DNA of 64,000 nt, taken from positions 1,922,001-1,986,000 of the forward strand of contig NZ_WVHL01000005.1 of the NCBI RefSeq assembly GCF_009861525.1, in the 5' to 3' direction. The DNA is from Pseudomonas sp. LD120. Lineage in GTDB: Bacteria; Pseudomonadota; Gammaproteobacteria; Pseudomonadales; Pseudomonadaceae. Below the pieces are notes generated by a model that saw nothing but the letters and a program-made list of their open reading frames with translations, was not told where the DNA came from and did no database searches. Below are positions 24,069-32,653 of this stretch, piece by piece. Numbering within the stretch: the stretch's first letter is position 1; the number at the start of each line of letters is the position of its first letter. A program made the translations under genes and the position numbers.

Positions 24069-25264
24069 CTCGCTGCCCGCGTGCTGCGCAGTCTCGGTGC
24101 CTGGCGATACAGGTACAGGCTCAGCACCAGGCCGCTACCGGCGGCAATGGCGGCGAACAGGAAGATCGAGGCGAAGCCGAAGCCTGCGGCAATGGCCCCG
24201 GCCAGCGGTCCGGTGATGCCCAGCGACAAGTCGATGAACAGTGAGTAGGCGCCTACCGCCGCGCCGCGGCTGGAGGCCGGCACCAGGTTCACCGCTTCGA
24301 CTCCCAGGGCCGGGAACACCAGAGAGAAGCCAAAACCGCTCAAGGCCGCCCCGGCCAGCGCCCAGTGTGCATCCGGCGCCAGCCACAGCAGCAACAGGCC
24401 GAGCGTCTCCACCGACAGGCAGGCAATGGCCACGCGAAAGCCGCCGAGTCGGTTGATCAAATTGCCGAACAGCAGGCGCGCGCCGATGAAGCTGGCGCCG
24501 AACAGACTCAGGCACAGTACCGCGTTGGCCCAATGTTGAGTGGCGTAGTACAGGGTGATGAAGGTGGCGATGGTGCCAAAGCCGATAGAGCCCAGGGCCA
24601 GGCCGCAGCCGTGGGGAAAAACCTTGCCCAGCACGTGGATGAACGGCAGGCGTTCGCCGGCGACGATGGGCGCGGCGAGTTTTGGCCTGGCCAGCAGCAG
24701 GCCGATCACGGCCAGCAAGATGATGCTCGCGCCCATGCTCCACAGTCCCAGTCGATTGACCAGCAGCACTCCTAGAGGGGCGCCGATGGCTAGGGCGCCA
24801 TAGCTGGCGATGCCGTTCCAGGAGATCACCTTGGCGGTGTTGGCCGCGCCGACTCGGCCGATGCCCCAACCGATAGAGCCCGATCCCACCAGGCTTTCCG
24901 CGCTGCCCAGCACCAGGCGACCAATCAGCAGGCTGATCAGGCTCAGGTTCGGCAGGTTGTGCAACCAGGCTGAGAGCAGCATGAAAACCCCGCTCAAGCC
25001 GCAACCGGCCAAGCCATACATCACGGCGCGCTTGCAGCCCAGGTTGTCGATGATGCGACCGGCATAGGGGCGGCTGAGCAGGGTGGCCAGGTATTGGACG
25101 CTGATCACCAGGCCCGCGATCACCGCACCGAAACCCAGGTCGCTGTGCACATAGCCCGGCAGCACTGCCAGGGGAATGCCGATATTCAGGTAACCGATAA
25201 AAGTGAACAGAACGATGGAAATGACTTGCAGCGTGACCGCCAAGGGGCGCTGGGTATCTGGCAT
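24065..25264 (-). CDS. MFS transporter (YfcJ/YhhS-like)
   Basis: The 399-residue protein has 12 hydrophobic segments and the MFS loop 2-3 signature around SRPYAGRIIDNLGCKR (near residues 65-82). The N-terminal segment (residues 10-60) resembles the YfcJ/YhhS group of putative exporters, members of which affect resistance to arabinose-like or glyphosate-type compounds in E. coli. Substrate unknown. ATG at 25264 gives the family-like start MPDTQRPLAVTLQ. Confidence 0.88.
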   Translation of the reverse strand: MPDTQRPLAVTLQVISIVLFTFIGYLNIGIPLAVLPGYVHSDLGFGAVIAGLVISVQYLATLLSRPYAGRIIDNLGCKRAVMYGLAGCGLSGVFMLLSAWLHNLPNLSLISLLIGRLVLGSAESLVGSGSIGWGIGRVGAANTAKVISWNGIASYGALAIGAPLGVLLVNRLGLWSMGASIILLAVIGLLLARPKLAAPIVAGERLPFIHVLGKVFPHGCGLALGSIGFGTIATFITLYYATQHWANAVLCLSLFGASFIGARLLFGNLINRLGGFRVAIACLSVETLGLLLLWLAPDAHWALAGAALSGFGFSLVFPALGVEAVNLVPASSRGAAVGAYSLFIDLSLGITGPLAGAIAAGFGFASIFLFAAIAAGSGLVLSLYLYRQAPRLRSTRAAS

Positions 25265-25381
25265 GGGGAGACGTCCACTGCAACAGCTCAATAGATAGGC
25301 TGCTCATGATACCGATGTGGACAGGAGGGAAGGGGGAGAAATAGGCACGCTGTGCAGATCTTTAGCGGCTTTTGCTTGGGC

Positions 25382-25564
25382 TCAGGCGTCTTTGGCGGCC
25401 AGCAGTTGCGTGGTGAGCAGGGCGGCCAGGGCGTTTTCCTGGGTGCCGAAGCGGGCCAGCAGGGCGGCTTGTTTTTCCGTGCTGAGGCGGTTCCACAACT
25501 CGATCATTTTTTCAGTGGTGCCGATCAGCACGCTGGCTTGGGTTTCGCTGAAGGAATCGGTCAT
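25382..25564 (-). CDS. Small conserved-type hypothetical protein, 60 residues
   Basis: The product starts MTDSFSETQASVLIG and is predicted all-helical, with an alternating Leu/Ala-rich second half that ends in LLTTQLLAAKDA. The ATG at 25564 has a GGAGG 13 bases upstream. Codon choice matches the neighbours, which supports a real gene, but I recognise no family. It lies between the MFS gene and another tiny ORF, all on the minus strand. Confidence 0.55.
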   Translation of the reverse strand: MTDSFSETQASVLIGTTEKMIELWNRLSTEKQAALLARFGTQENALAALLTTQLLAAKDA

Positions 25565-25648
25565 GGTTCGGTGGGGCTCGGGAGGAGGTTTCAGGCGGTG
25601 TGGAAAGCGCTTGAATAGCGCTTTCCACACGGTCTGGCTAGAGCATTT

Positions 25649-25780
25649 TCAATCTTCGCTGTCGGCCTTGCGGCTGTCGGCGGCTTCTTGCACTACCGGC
25701 TTTTCGGCACTGGTTTGTGGCGTGGTTGTCTGCTCAGTTTCGTGCAGGCTTGGGAAGGGGAGATTCGGGATCTCATGCAT
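25649..25780 (-). CDS. Tiny acidic hypothetical protein, 43 residues
   Basis: ATG at 25780 with AGGAG 7 bases upstream opens a 43-codon frame. The product begins MHEIPNLPFPSLHETEQ and continues as a Thr/Glu/Ala-rich, likely disordered tail. There is no signal peptide, cysteine or membrane segment. The good ribosome binding site and its place 84 bases upstream of the 60-residue gene, on the same strand, suggest a small operon. Function unknown. Confidence 0.5.
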   Translation of the reverse strand: MHEIPNLPFPSLHETEQTTTPQTSAEKPVVQEAADSRKADSED

Positions 25781-25941
25781 GTTGTTGCTCCTCGCAAAGT
25801 CTGTTTTTTAAATCGCTGGGTAGATCCGCGCTTTTTAAAAAGCTCGGGCAGGATACAGCACTGGAAATGACAAAAAGATTTTTATCGCGTTTTTTGAGAT
25901 GAAAGGGCTTTCATCCGGAGGAAGGCAAGCGCTGGCCTGTC

Positions 25942-25976
25942 GGGGGAGGGTGCGGCCTGCTGGTGCCCCCTCCCCC
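25942..25976 (-). terminator. Strong GC hairpin after phhC
   Basis: GGGGGAGGG (25942-25950) pairs perfectly with CCCTCCCCC (25968-25976) just beyond the phhC stop codon. There is no T-run on the minus strand, so it may stabilise the mRNA end or act with Rho. Confidence 0.5.
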
Positions 25977-25991
25977 TTGGCAGCGTCGCGT

Positions 25992-27182
25992 CTACACCAC
26001 CTTGGCGATGGCTTCGGCCAGCAGGTCGAGGCGACTGGCGTCGATTCCGGCCACGTTGGCGCGACCGGAGCTGACCATGTACACGCTGTGATGTTCGCGC
26101 AGCGCCTGCACCTGAGCCGGGCTCAGGCCGGTGTAGGAGAACATCCCGCGCTGCACAGCGATATGGGCGAAGCGCTCGGCCAGACCATGGGGTTGCAGGG
26201 CCTCCACCAGGCCGGCGCGCAGTTGCGCGATGCGCTGGCGCATGGCCTCCACTTCGTCGATCCACAGGCGCTTGAGCTCGGCATCGCCGAGGATGGTGGC
26301 AACCACCGCGGCGCCGTGATCCGGTGGCGTGGACCACAGGTTACGGGCGATATGGGCCAGTTGGCTGCGCACGTCCAGCAGCTTTTCGGCGTCCTGGCTG
26401 CAGACGATCAAGGCGCCGGTGCGGTCGCGGTACAGGCCGAAGTTCTTCGAGCAGGAACTGGTGATCAGTAGCTCAGGCAGTTCGGCGGCGAACAGCCGGA
26501 CCGCCCAGGCATCCTGCTCCAGGCCGTCGCCAAAGCCCTGATAGGCGAAGTCGATCAATGGCAGCAGGTTGCGGTTGCGTACCACTTCCAGTACTCGCAG
26601 CCAGTCGGCCTGGCTAAGGTCGAACCCCGTGGGGTTGTGGCAGCAGGCGTGCAGCAGCACCACGTCGCCCTCGGGCACCTGGTTCAGGGTCGCCAGCATC
26701 GCCTCGACGTCCAGGCGGTTGTCGCTGCCCACGTAAGGGTAGTGACTGACCTTGACTCCGGCGGCAGCGAAGATGGTTTCGTGGATCGGCCAGGTTGGAT
26801 CGCTCAGCCACACACCACGGCCTGGCAGGCAATGGGCGATGAAGTCCGCGCTCAGGCGCAGGGCACCGGTACCGCCGGGGGTTTGGGTGGCGCCGGCGCG
26901 CTGGCTGGCGATCAGTGGCGAATCGCTGCCCAGTACCAGCTCATTGATGCGCTGGCCGAAGTCGGCATTGCCATGGCCGCCGATGTAGATCTTGGTGTCC
27001 TGACGATCCACCAGGCGCTGTTCGGCCAGCTTCACTGAATGCGGAATCGGTGTCAGGCCCTGGGCGTCTTTATAGACACCCACGCCGAGGTCGAACTTAT
27101 TCGGGCTTGAATCGCTGGCGTAGGCCCCCATCAGGCCTAGAATCGGGTCGCCGGGCACCCGGCCAATGGCGTCGAAATGCAT
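25992..27182 (-). CDS. phhC: Aromatic amino acid aminotransferase PhhC
   Basis: The 396-residue class I PLP aminotransferase of the AspC/TyrB group has the substrate arch YKDAQGLTPIP near residue 37, NPTGFDLS near 183, DFAYQGFG near 211, the PLP lysine Lys246 in SSCSKNFGLYRDR, and a C-terminal substrate arginine in SGRANVAGI. It transaminates tyrosine and phenylalanine, the step after PhhA in phenylalanine catabolism. The start codon overlaps the phhB stop codon by one base (TAATG), showing translational coupling in phhABC. Confidence 0.95.
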   Translation of the reverse strand: MHFDAIGRVPGDPILGLMGAYASDSSPNKFDLGVGVYKDAQGLTPIPHSVKLAEQRLVDRQDTKIYIGGHGNADFGQRINELVLGSDSPLIASQRAGATQTPGGTGALRLSADFIAHCLPGRGVWLSDPTWPIHETIFAAAGVKVSHYPYVGSDNRLDVEAMLATLNQVPEGDVVLLHACCHNPTGFDLSQADWLRVLEVVRNRNLLPLIDFAYQGFGDGLEQDAWAVRLFAAELPELLITSSCSKNFGLYRDRTGALIVCSQDAEKLLDVRSQLAHIARNLWSTPPDHGAAVVATILGDAELKRLWIDEVEAMRQRIAQLRAGLVEALQPHGLAERFAHIAVQRGMFSYTGLSPAQVQALREHHSVYMVSSGRANVAGIDASRLDLLAEAIAKVV

Positions 27183-27538
27183 TACTTGCGCCCTTCTGCG
27201 GTCTTGGCGACTTCGTCGGTGCGGGCCGCCATGATGAAGTCGTTGCGGTGCAGGCCTTTGATCGAGTGGCTCCACCAGGTCACGGTGACCTTGCCCCACT
27301 CGGTGAGCAGGCCTGGGTGATGGCCTTCGGCTTCGGAGATCTCGCCCATGGCGTTGGTGAAGGCCAGGGCGAATTTGAAGTTCTTGAACAGGAAGACTTT
27401 TTCCAACTGCATCACGCCATCGCGAACTTCGATGTTCCAGTCAGGGATCTGCTTGATCAGTACCGGCAGTTCTTCATCGCTGACTTGTGGGGCATCGGCG
27501 CGGCAGGCTTCGCAATGGGCTTGGTTCAGAGCGGTCAT
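27182..27538 (-). CDS. phhB: Pterin-4a-carbinolamine dehydratase PhhB
   Basis: The 118-residue protein carries the catalytic HHPG segment (His73, His74) and the WWSHSIKGLHRNDFIMA region that forms the pterin site. PhhB dehydrates the 4a-hydroxytetrahydropterin released by PhhA so that the cofactor can be reduced and reused. Length and motifs are standard. It lies between phhA and phhC and overlaps phhC by one base. Confidence 0.97.
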   Translation of the reverse strand: MTALNQAHCEACRADAPQVSDEELPVLIKQIPDWNIEVRDGVMQLEKVFLFKNFKFALAFTNAMGEISEAEGHHPGLLTEWGKVTVTWWSHSIKGLHRNDFIMAARTDEVAKTAEGRK

Positions 27539-27606
27539 GGTGGGTTCCTGAGTTTAATTCTTGTTGGACGTTACTATTTTTCTGAGTGGCTCGCGAGTGC
27601 AGGCTC

Positions 27607-28398
27607 TCAAGCCGCCTTGGGTTTAGGCGGGAACTTGGGCGCGTGCAGGCCCAACTGCATGCCTTGGTGGACCAGGGCCATGATGTCTTCCTGGGCCAGA
27701 TCGAACAGGCGCTTGAGATTGGGCAGGGCAAAATAGATGGGCTGCAGGATGTCGATGCGGTAGGGGGTACGCATGGCTTCCAGGGCGTCGAAGGGCTGGT
27801 GTTCCGGCTCCTCGGACAGGCTGTAGACGGTTTCCTTGGGTGAAGACAGGATGCCGCCGCCATAGATGCGTCGACCGGCCGGAGTGTCCACTAGGCCGAA
27901 TTCGATGGTCATCCAGTACAGGCGCGCCAGGTACACCCGCTCTTCCTTGGTGGCTTGCAGGCCGAGCTTGCCGTAGGTGTGGGTGAACTCGGCGAACCAG
28001 GGGTTGGTCAGCAGTGGGCAGTGGCCAAAGATCTCATGGAAGATGTCCGGCTCTTGCAGGTAATCCAGTTCTTCACGGCTGCGAATGAAGGTCGCCACCG
28101 GAAAGCGCTTGCTGGCCAGCAGTTCGAAGAATGTCTGGAAGGGGATCAAGGCCGGCACCCGGGCCACTTGCCAGCCAGTGGTTTCACCCAGGACCTGGTT
28201 GATTTCACCCAGTTGCGGGATGCGATCGTGTGGCAGCCCAAGTTTTTCGATGCCGTCCAGGTACTCCTGGCACGCACGACCCTCGATCACTTTCAGCTGG
28301 CGTGTGATCAAAGTGTTCCACACCGCGTGTTCCTCGGGTGGATAGTTGATAAACCCTTGCGCGTCGGGCTCGCGGGCCACGTACTGCGTCTGCTTCAT
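27607..28398 (-). CDS. phhA: Phenylalanine 4-monooxygenase PhhA
   Basis: The 263-residue monomeric bacterial phenylalanine hydroxylase has the iron ligands His121 and His126 in IFHEIFGHCP and Glu166 in MTIEFG, matching the known facial triad spacing. It converts phenylalanine to tyrosine with O2 and tetrahydropterin. AGGAGAG lies 7-13 bases before the ATG. It is the first gene of phhABC and is divergent from phhR, whose product activates it. The shared 305-bp gap contains a TyrR/PhhR-box-like site. Confidence 0.97.
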   Translation of the reverse strand: MKQTQYVAREPDAQGFINYPPEEHAVWNTLITRQLKVIEGRACQEYLDGIEKLGLPHDRIPQLGEINQVLGETTGWQVARVPALIPFQTFFELLASKRFPVATFIRSREELDYLQEPDIFHEIFGHCPLLTNPWFAEFTHTYGKLGLQATKEERVYLARLYWMTIEFGLVDTPAGRRIYGGGILSSPKETVYSLSEEPEHQPFDALEAMRTPYRIDILQPIYFALPNLKRLFDLAQEDIMALVHQGMQLGLHAPKFPPKPKAA

Positions 28399-28512
28399 GC
28401 TGCTCTCCTGCCAGGGGATGCGTTCTTGTTATGTGTGACTTCAGTGATACCTGAGGGGGCGACGCTTTGCAGCGGGTGTTCGGTGGACGTGAGCGGGCAT
28501 TGGACGGCTATT

Positions 28513-28530
28513 TGTAAAGTAATCGTTACG
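28513..28530. promoter_or_regulatory. PhhR (TyrR-type) box in the phhA-phhR gap
   Basis: TGTAAA-GTAATC-GTTACG is an imperfect inverted repeat with the TGTAAA-N6-TTTACA form of TyrR-class operators. It lies 115 bases upstream of phhA. PhhR is known to activate phhA from such sites. Confidence 0.65.
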
Positions 28531-28703
28531 TATTTGCCTGGGCGGCCGACGTGTTGTGGGTTTTCAGCTTTGAAAAAGCCCTTTGCTGTCACATAATCTT
28601 GACGATTATCTGCGTCACCCCGCAGAAAGTTTGCAAAGGCCGGCGTCAAAAGCGTCGGTTTTCGGCGTTTATGCCCTTTATTATCAGCTCCGGGCCTTCT
28701 TTT

Positions 28704-30266
28704 ATGCGTATCAAAGTTCACTGCCAGAACCGCATCGGCATCCTGCGCGACATTCTCAATCTGCTGGTGGAGTACGGGATCAACGTGGCCCGTGGCGAAG
28801 TGGGGGGCGAGCATGGCAACGCCATCTACCTGCACTGCCCGAACCTGATCAATCTGCAGTTCCAGGCGTTGCGCCCCAAGTTCGAATCCATCGCCGGGGT
28901 CTTTGGTGTGAAGCGTGTCGGGCTGATGCCCAGCGAGCGCCGGCATATGGAGCTCAATGCGCTGCTGGGAGCCCTGGAGTTCCCGGTGCTGTCCATCGAC
29001 ATGGGCGGTTCCATCGTTGCCGCCAATCGGGCGGCGGCGCAGCTGCTGGGAGTGCGGGTGGATGAGGTGCCGGGGATTCCTCTGTCGCGCTATGCCGAGG
29101 ACTTCGACTTGCCGGAACTGGTACGGGCCAACCAGTCGCGGATCAACGGACTGCGGGTCAAGGTCAAGGGCGATGTGTTCCTGGCGGACATCGCCCCGCT
29201 GCAATCCGAGCACGACGACAGTGAGGCCATGGCTGGCGCGGTATTGACCTTGCATCGGGCGGATCGGGTTGGTGAGCGCATCTACAACGTGCGCAAGCAG
29301 GAGCTGCGGGGTTTCGACAGTATTTTCCAGAGTTCAAAAGTCATGGCGGCGGTGGTGCGTGAGGCGCGGCGCATGGCGCCGCTGGATGCGCCGCTGCTGA
29401 TCGAGGGGGAAACTGGCACCGGCAAGGAGCTGCTGGCCCGTGCCTGTCACCTGGCCAGCCCGCGGGGGCAGTCGCCACTGATGGCCCTGAACTGCGCCGG
29501 GTTGCCGGAATCCATGGCCGAAACCGAGCTCTTTGGTTATGGCCCCGGAGCCTTCGAAGGGGCGCGGGCAGAGGGCAAGCTGGGGCTGCTGGAGCTGACC
29601 GCTGGTGGCACCCTGTTTCTCGATGGCGTAGGGGAGATGAGCCCGCGTTTGCAGGTCAAGTTACTGCGCTTTCTGCAAGATGGCTGCTTCCGGCGGGTGG
29701 GCAGTGATGAAGAGGTGTATCTGGATGTACGGGTGATTTGCGCGACCCAGGTCGACCTGTCGGAGCTCTGTGCCCGGGGCGAGTTTCGCCAGGACCTCTA
29801 TCACCGGCTGAACGTGTTGTCCCTACATATTCCGCCGCTGCGCGAGTGCCTCGATGGCCTGACCCCGCTGGTGGAGCATTTTCTCGATCAGGCCAGCCGG
29901 CAGATTGGCTGCCCGCTGCCGCGACTGGCGCCGGCCGCCATGGAGCGCCTGAGTCACTACCACTGGCCGGGCAACGTGCGGCAACTGGAAAACGTGTTGT
30001 TTCAGGCGGTCTCGCTGTGTGATGGCGGCATGGTCAAGGCCGAGCACATCCGCCTGCCGGATTACGGTGCCCGCCAGCCCCTGGGGAACTTTTCCCTGGA
30101 GGGTGGCCTGGAGCAGATTGTCGGCCGCTTTGAAAAGGCCGTGCTGGAAAGCCTGTACGCCGAGCATCCCAGCAGTCGGCAGTTGGGTAAGCGGCTGGGG
30201 GTGTCCCATACCACCATTGCCAACAAGTTGCGCCAGTACGAGGTCGGCAAGGAATCTCCGGAATAA
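28704..30266 (+). CDS. phhR: TyrR-family transcriptional activator PhhR
   Basis: The 520-residue regulator has an N-terminal ACT domain (about 1-75, KVHCQNRIGILRDIL), a PAS-like domain (about 80-190), an AAA+ domain with Walker A GETGTGKE and Walker B-like LFLDGVGEMS, and a C-terminal Fis-type HTH (about 475-515, LGKRLGVSHTTIANKLRQY). The loop that is GAFTGA in sigma54 activators reads GAFEGA here, as in other TyrR/PhhR proteins, which often work with sigma70. It senses phenylalanine and tyrosine and activates the divergent phhABC. ATG at 28704 matches the family start. Confidence 0.96.
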   Translation: MRIKVHCQNRIGILRDILNLLVEYGINVARGEVGGEHGNAIYLHCPNLINLQFQALRPKFESIAGVFGVKRVGLMPSERRHMELNALLGALEFPVLSIDMGGSIVAANRAAAQLLGVRVDEVPGIPLSRYAEDFDLPELVRANQSRINGLRVKVKGDVFLADIAPLQSEHDDSEAMAGAVLTLHRADRVGERIYNVRKQELRGFDSIFQSSKVMAAVVREARRMAPLDAPLLIEGETGTGKELLARACHLASPRGQSPLMALNCAGLPESMAETELFGYGPGAFEGARAEGKLGLLELTAGGTLFLDGVGEMSPRLQVKLLRFLQDGCFRRVGSDEEVYLDVRVICATQVDLSELCARGEFRQDLYHRLNVLSLHIPPLRECLDGLTPLVEHFLDQASRQIGCPLPRLAPAAMERLSHYHWPGNVRQLENVLFQAVSLCDGGMVKAEHIRLPDYGARQPLGNFSLEGGLEQIVGRFEKAVLESLYAEHPSSRQLGKRLGVSHTTIANKLRQYEVGKESPE

Positions 30267-30284
30267 GAAAAGCTCCGCTTGATA

Positions 30285-30944
30285 GCATTTCAGCCCCCAA
30301 AAAACCTTTATCGAATAACGTCACGAATGGTCGGGAATCTGCTGCAGAAACTCATCGGCCAAGCGCATTTCACTGCGTCGGTAAGGGCTCAGTTGGGCAT
30401 CCAGAATCACGTGAGAACGCACATTCATTAACGCCACCAGGCGCATCATAGGAAAAGGCGTCTGGCGCTCGGTCGAAGTATTTCCGGAGCCGAAGTGATC
30501 CCGAAGTTCGGGCGTATCGGCAGTGCGCAAGAGTGCGCCGTCCACCGCGAACACCTGCAGATCGTGCCAAGCATCACCGTCATGGCGCTCCGCGCCCCAT
30601 TGGGTTCCCGTCTTTCGAAACAACCATTCAACAGGGGCGGCGCCGAGCCGCTTACGAGCTTCGGTCACACCGCTACGGGCCAACAGGTGGTCGGAGGCCA
30701 AGCCTTGGGCGCAGATGTTCAAGCGTCTGGCCACCTCGTGAACCGGCTCGTCACGAAACAGCGCCATACCAAGCACCAGCCACAGCACTTGGTCTGTTGG
30801 CGGGCGACGTCGGCGAATGGTGGCCAGGCTGGACAGATCCAACGCAGAGGCTACCCACTCAATGGGAATGTTTTGGGTGCAGGTGCTCAGGTCGCAGAAG
30901 TTGAAGAAGTCGCCGAGGTCGAGCAGGTCCCGTAGAACAGACAT
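30285..30944 (-). pseudogene. IS4-family transposase remnant, frameshifted and truncated
   Basis: From ATG 30944 the frame encodes an IS4-type N-terminal domain and the first catalytic Asp region (FAVDGALLRTADTPE). It ends with PDHS and TGA at about 30321-30323. A one-base shift then restores the expected continuation VTLFDKGFLGAEML, which carries the second catalytic Asp, until homology ends near 30288. Full-length members have about 440 residues, so the last half including the catalytic Glu is missing. It cannot encode an active transposase. It lies directly after phhR. Confidence 0.85.
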
Positions 30945-30946
30945 AA

Positions 30947-30980
30947 AAAATCCGATGCCAGAGGTCTGGCATCGGATTTT
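30947..30980. terminator. Perfect 16-bp inverted repeat inside the IS fragment
   Basis: AAAATCCGATGCCAGA and TCTGGCATCGGATTTT pair perfectly around GG just upstream of the transposase start codon, with A/T runs on both sides. It should work as a bidirectional intrinsic terminator, shielding the transposase gene from outside transcription. Confidence 0.8.
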
Positions 30981-31067
30981 CGAGGAAGCCCGGCGTGAGC
31001 TCAAATGCTTAAGTGAACAGCATTACGCTTATGAAGCGGGGCTTTTTTGGGGGGCGGTTGGCTATCT

Positions 31068-31790
31068 TCAGATATGGAAATAGCCGACGCAGGAGTCAAA
31101 GGGCAGGCGCTTTAGCTCAATCTTGTTCATGTCGAACACTTCGCGCAGGGCCTTGGTTTCCCCCGGGAAGTTGCGATAGGCAACTTCGTCGAGGACCACG
31201 ATGGCGCCCTTGGGCATGTACGGCAGGAAGGTTTCCAGGGCCACCTTGGTCGGTTCGTACAGGTCGGTGTCGAGGATCAGCATGGCGACCACCAGGTCCG
31301 GGCGCGACTTGACGAATTCTGGCGCGGTCTTGCAGATGTCGCCCTTGACCAGTTCGCAGCGTGGAATGCGGTTGACCGGGCGCAGCAGGTCGTTAGCGTC
31401 GATCATGTCCTGGATCAGCGACTGATCGGTGTCAGAGAACATGGTTTCGTTGATGTCGGCCGGGTCTTCGTCCTTGTTAATGCTGGTGAAGCCTTCGAAG
31501 GTGTCGAAGCCGATGATGGAGCGGTTGATGGCGTAAGGCTCGAGGATCATCGACAAGTGCATGTAGAGCATCAGCGAGTTGCCCTTGTACACGCCGCATT
31601 CGATGATCGCTCCCGGGACGTCCATGACTTTCTTGAACAATTCCATGCGCGACAGTGCGGCGGTGACGTTGATGCGGTTGGCAAAGACGAAGGGTGCGTC
31701 GGCAACGTATTCGGCGTCGACCCGCTTGAGTACGCCGGCGCGGGTTGCGTTGTATTCGGCTTCGGCGGGGGTAAGGCGGCGTTTGGTCAT
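31068..31790 (-). CDS. TylF/macrocin O-methyltransferase-family protein
   Basis: The 240-residue class I SAM-dependent methyltransferase of the TylF type has the SAM loop IIECGVYKGNS near residue 62, an acidic FDTFEGF motif near 95, and metal-ligand-like aspartates in LILDTDLYEPT near 175. TylF-type enzymes O-methylate sugars, including flagellar glycans in some bacteria. It overlaps by 4 bases (ATGA) the preceding oxygenase gene, and the pair lies immediately upstream of the flagellar operon on the opposite strand. A role in decorating a surface or flagellar sugar is likely; the acceptor is unknown. Confidence 0.8.
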   Translation of the reverse strand: MTKRRLTPAEAEYNATRAGVLKRVDAEYVADAPFVFANRINVTAALSRMELFKKVMDVPGAIIECGVYKGNSLMLYMHLSMILEPYAINRSIIGFDTFEGFTSINKDEDPADINETMFSDTDQSLIQDMIDANDLLRPVNRIPRCELVKGDICKTAPEFVKSRPDLVVAMLILDTDLYEPTKVALETFLPYMPKGAIVVLDEVAYRNFPGETKALREVFDMNKIELKRLPFDSCVGYFHI

Positions 31791-32653
31791 CGTTGGAATC
31801 CTTGGAAATTCGAGAAGTCGTGGGCGTGGAAGTAGTCTTTGAAGCCTGCGCCGACGTCTGGGCAGGCGCTGTCGACGTTGGGGGCTCCACGGTTGTGTCT
31901 AAGGTCTTCAAGGTGCATCAGTCGGAAGTCCACGCTGAAGCGTGTGTGCTCGGTGCGATTGACGACCGTGCCATGCAGGTGTGAGCCAGAGAAGGCCAGC
32001 ATCTCGCCGGAATTACCGGCAATGCGGATTTCCGATGAGTTGTCGATCTCCTCCAGGGGGACCGGGTGAACCCGGACTTCTTCGGTCAGGTTGTCCTTGG
32101 CCTTGTGGCGCTGGTTGCTGATCCAGTCGTTGAGGCTCCAGTCTTTCGAGGTGTTGGCGATCGGTTTTTCGAAGTAGCCGGGGTTGATCATCATGGTCTG
32201 GTCCGGGGTGATGGTGTAGACCGGCATCCAGGTGTTGATCTGGCAGTCCACGCTGCCGTACCAGCTGTCGCGATGTGGCTTGTAGGCATAGCTGACGCCT
32301 GCGTGCAGGTAGTCGTAGTTGGGCACGACCCGTAGGCGCGGCACGTCGAAAATGTACTCCCGAGGATCGATGTCGACCTCGTGAATGAAACCGAGAATCA
32401 GATCCTTGACGCACTGGCTGTTGGTGAACTGCCCCTTGAGTCGGGTGACTCGGCTGACGAACTCTTCCACCGGCATCATGGTGTGCAGTGCCTGGTGGTT
32501 GGTTTCGCCATCGAACGCCGTCGTAATACAGTCTTTGGCATGGCGGCAGAGTTCTTTTGCAGTCGCCAGTTCAGTGTCCAGAAAGATATCTCCGGAATAG
32601 ATGGCTTCCTTGAAGTCAGCTGTCCTACGCAATTGATTGAGGTACAGGTTCAA
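31787..32653 (-). CDS. Predicted 2-oxoglutarate/Fe(II)-dependent oxygenase
   Basis: The 288-residue protein has a probable Fe site His-x-Asp in KPHRDSWYG near residue 126 and a distal His in GSHLHGTVVN near 227, followed 12 residues later by an Arg in RFSVDFR for 2-oxoglutarate. This is the phytanoyl-CoA dioxygenase-like layout. It uses a TTG start at 32653 with AAGGAG 8 bases before. It is translationally coupled to the TylF-type methyltransferase gene. I infer hydroxylation of a sugar or its acyl group; the substrate is unknown. Confidence 0.7.
   Translation of the reverse strand: MNLYLNQLRRTADFKEAIYSGDIFLDTELATAKELCRHAKDCITTAFDGETNHQALHTMMPVEEFVSRVTRLKGQFTNSQCVKDLILGFIHEVDIDPREYIFDVPRLRVVPNYDYLHAGVSYAYKPHRDSWYGSVDCQINTWMPVYTITPDQTMMINPGYFEKPIANTSKDWSLNDWISNQRHKAKDNLTEEVRVHPVPLEEIDNSSEIRIAGNSGEMLAFSGSHLHGTVVNRTEHTRFSVDFRLMHLEDLRHNRGAPNVDSACPDVGAGFKDYFHAHDFSNFQGFQR

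Larger units (their letters stand above)
30285..31025. mobile_element. IS4-family insertion sequence fragment (one end only)
   Basis: The fragment contains the truncated transposase gene and, past its start, a terminal-type sequence AATGCTTAAGTGAACAGCATTA (about 31003-31024), similar to IS4-group ends with TTAAGTGAACAG. The opposite end has been lost at the phhR side, so no target duplication can be recognised. Confidence 0.7.

Noticed and set aside
30321..31004. Functional IS4 transposase
   Set aside because: The frame breaks near 30322 and the catalytic Glu half is absent.
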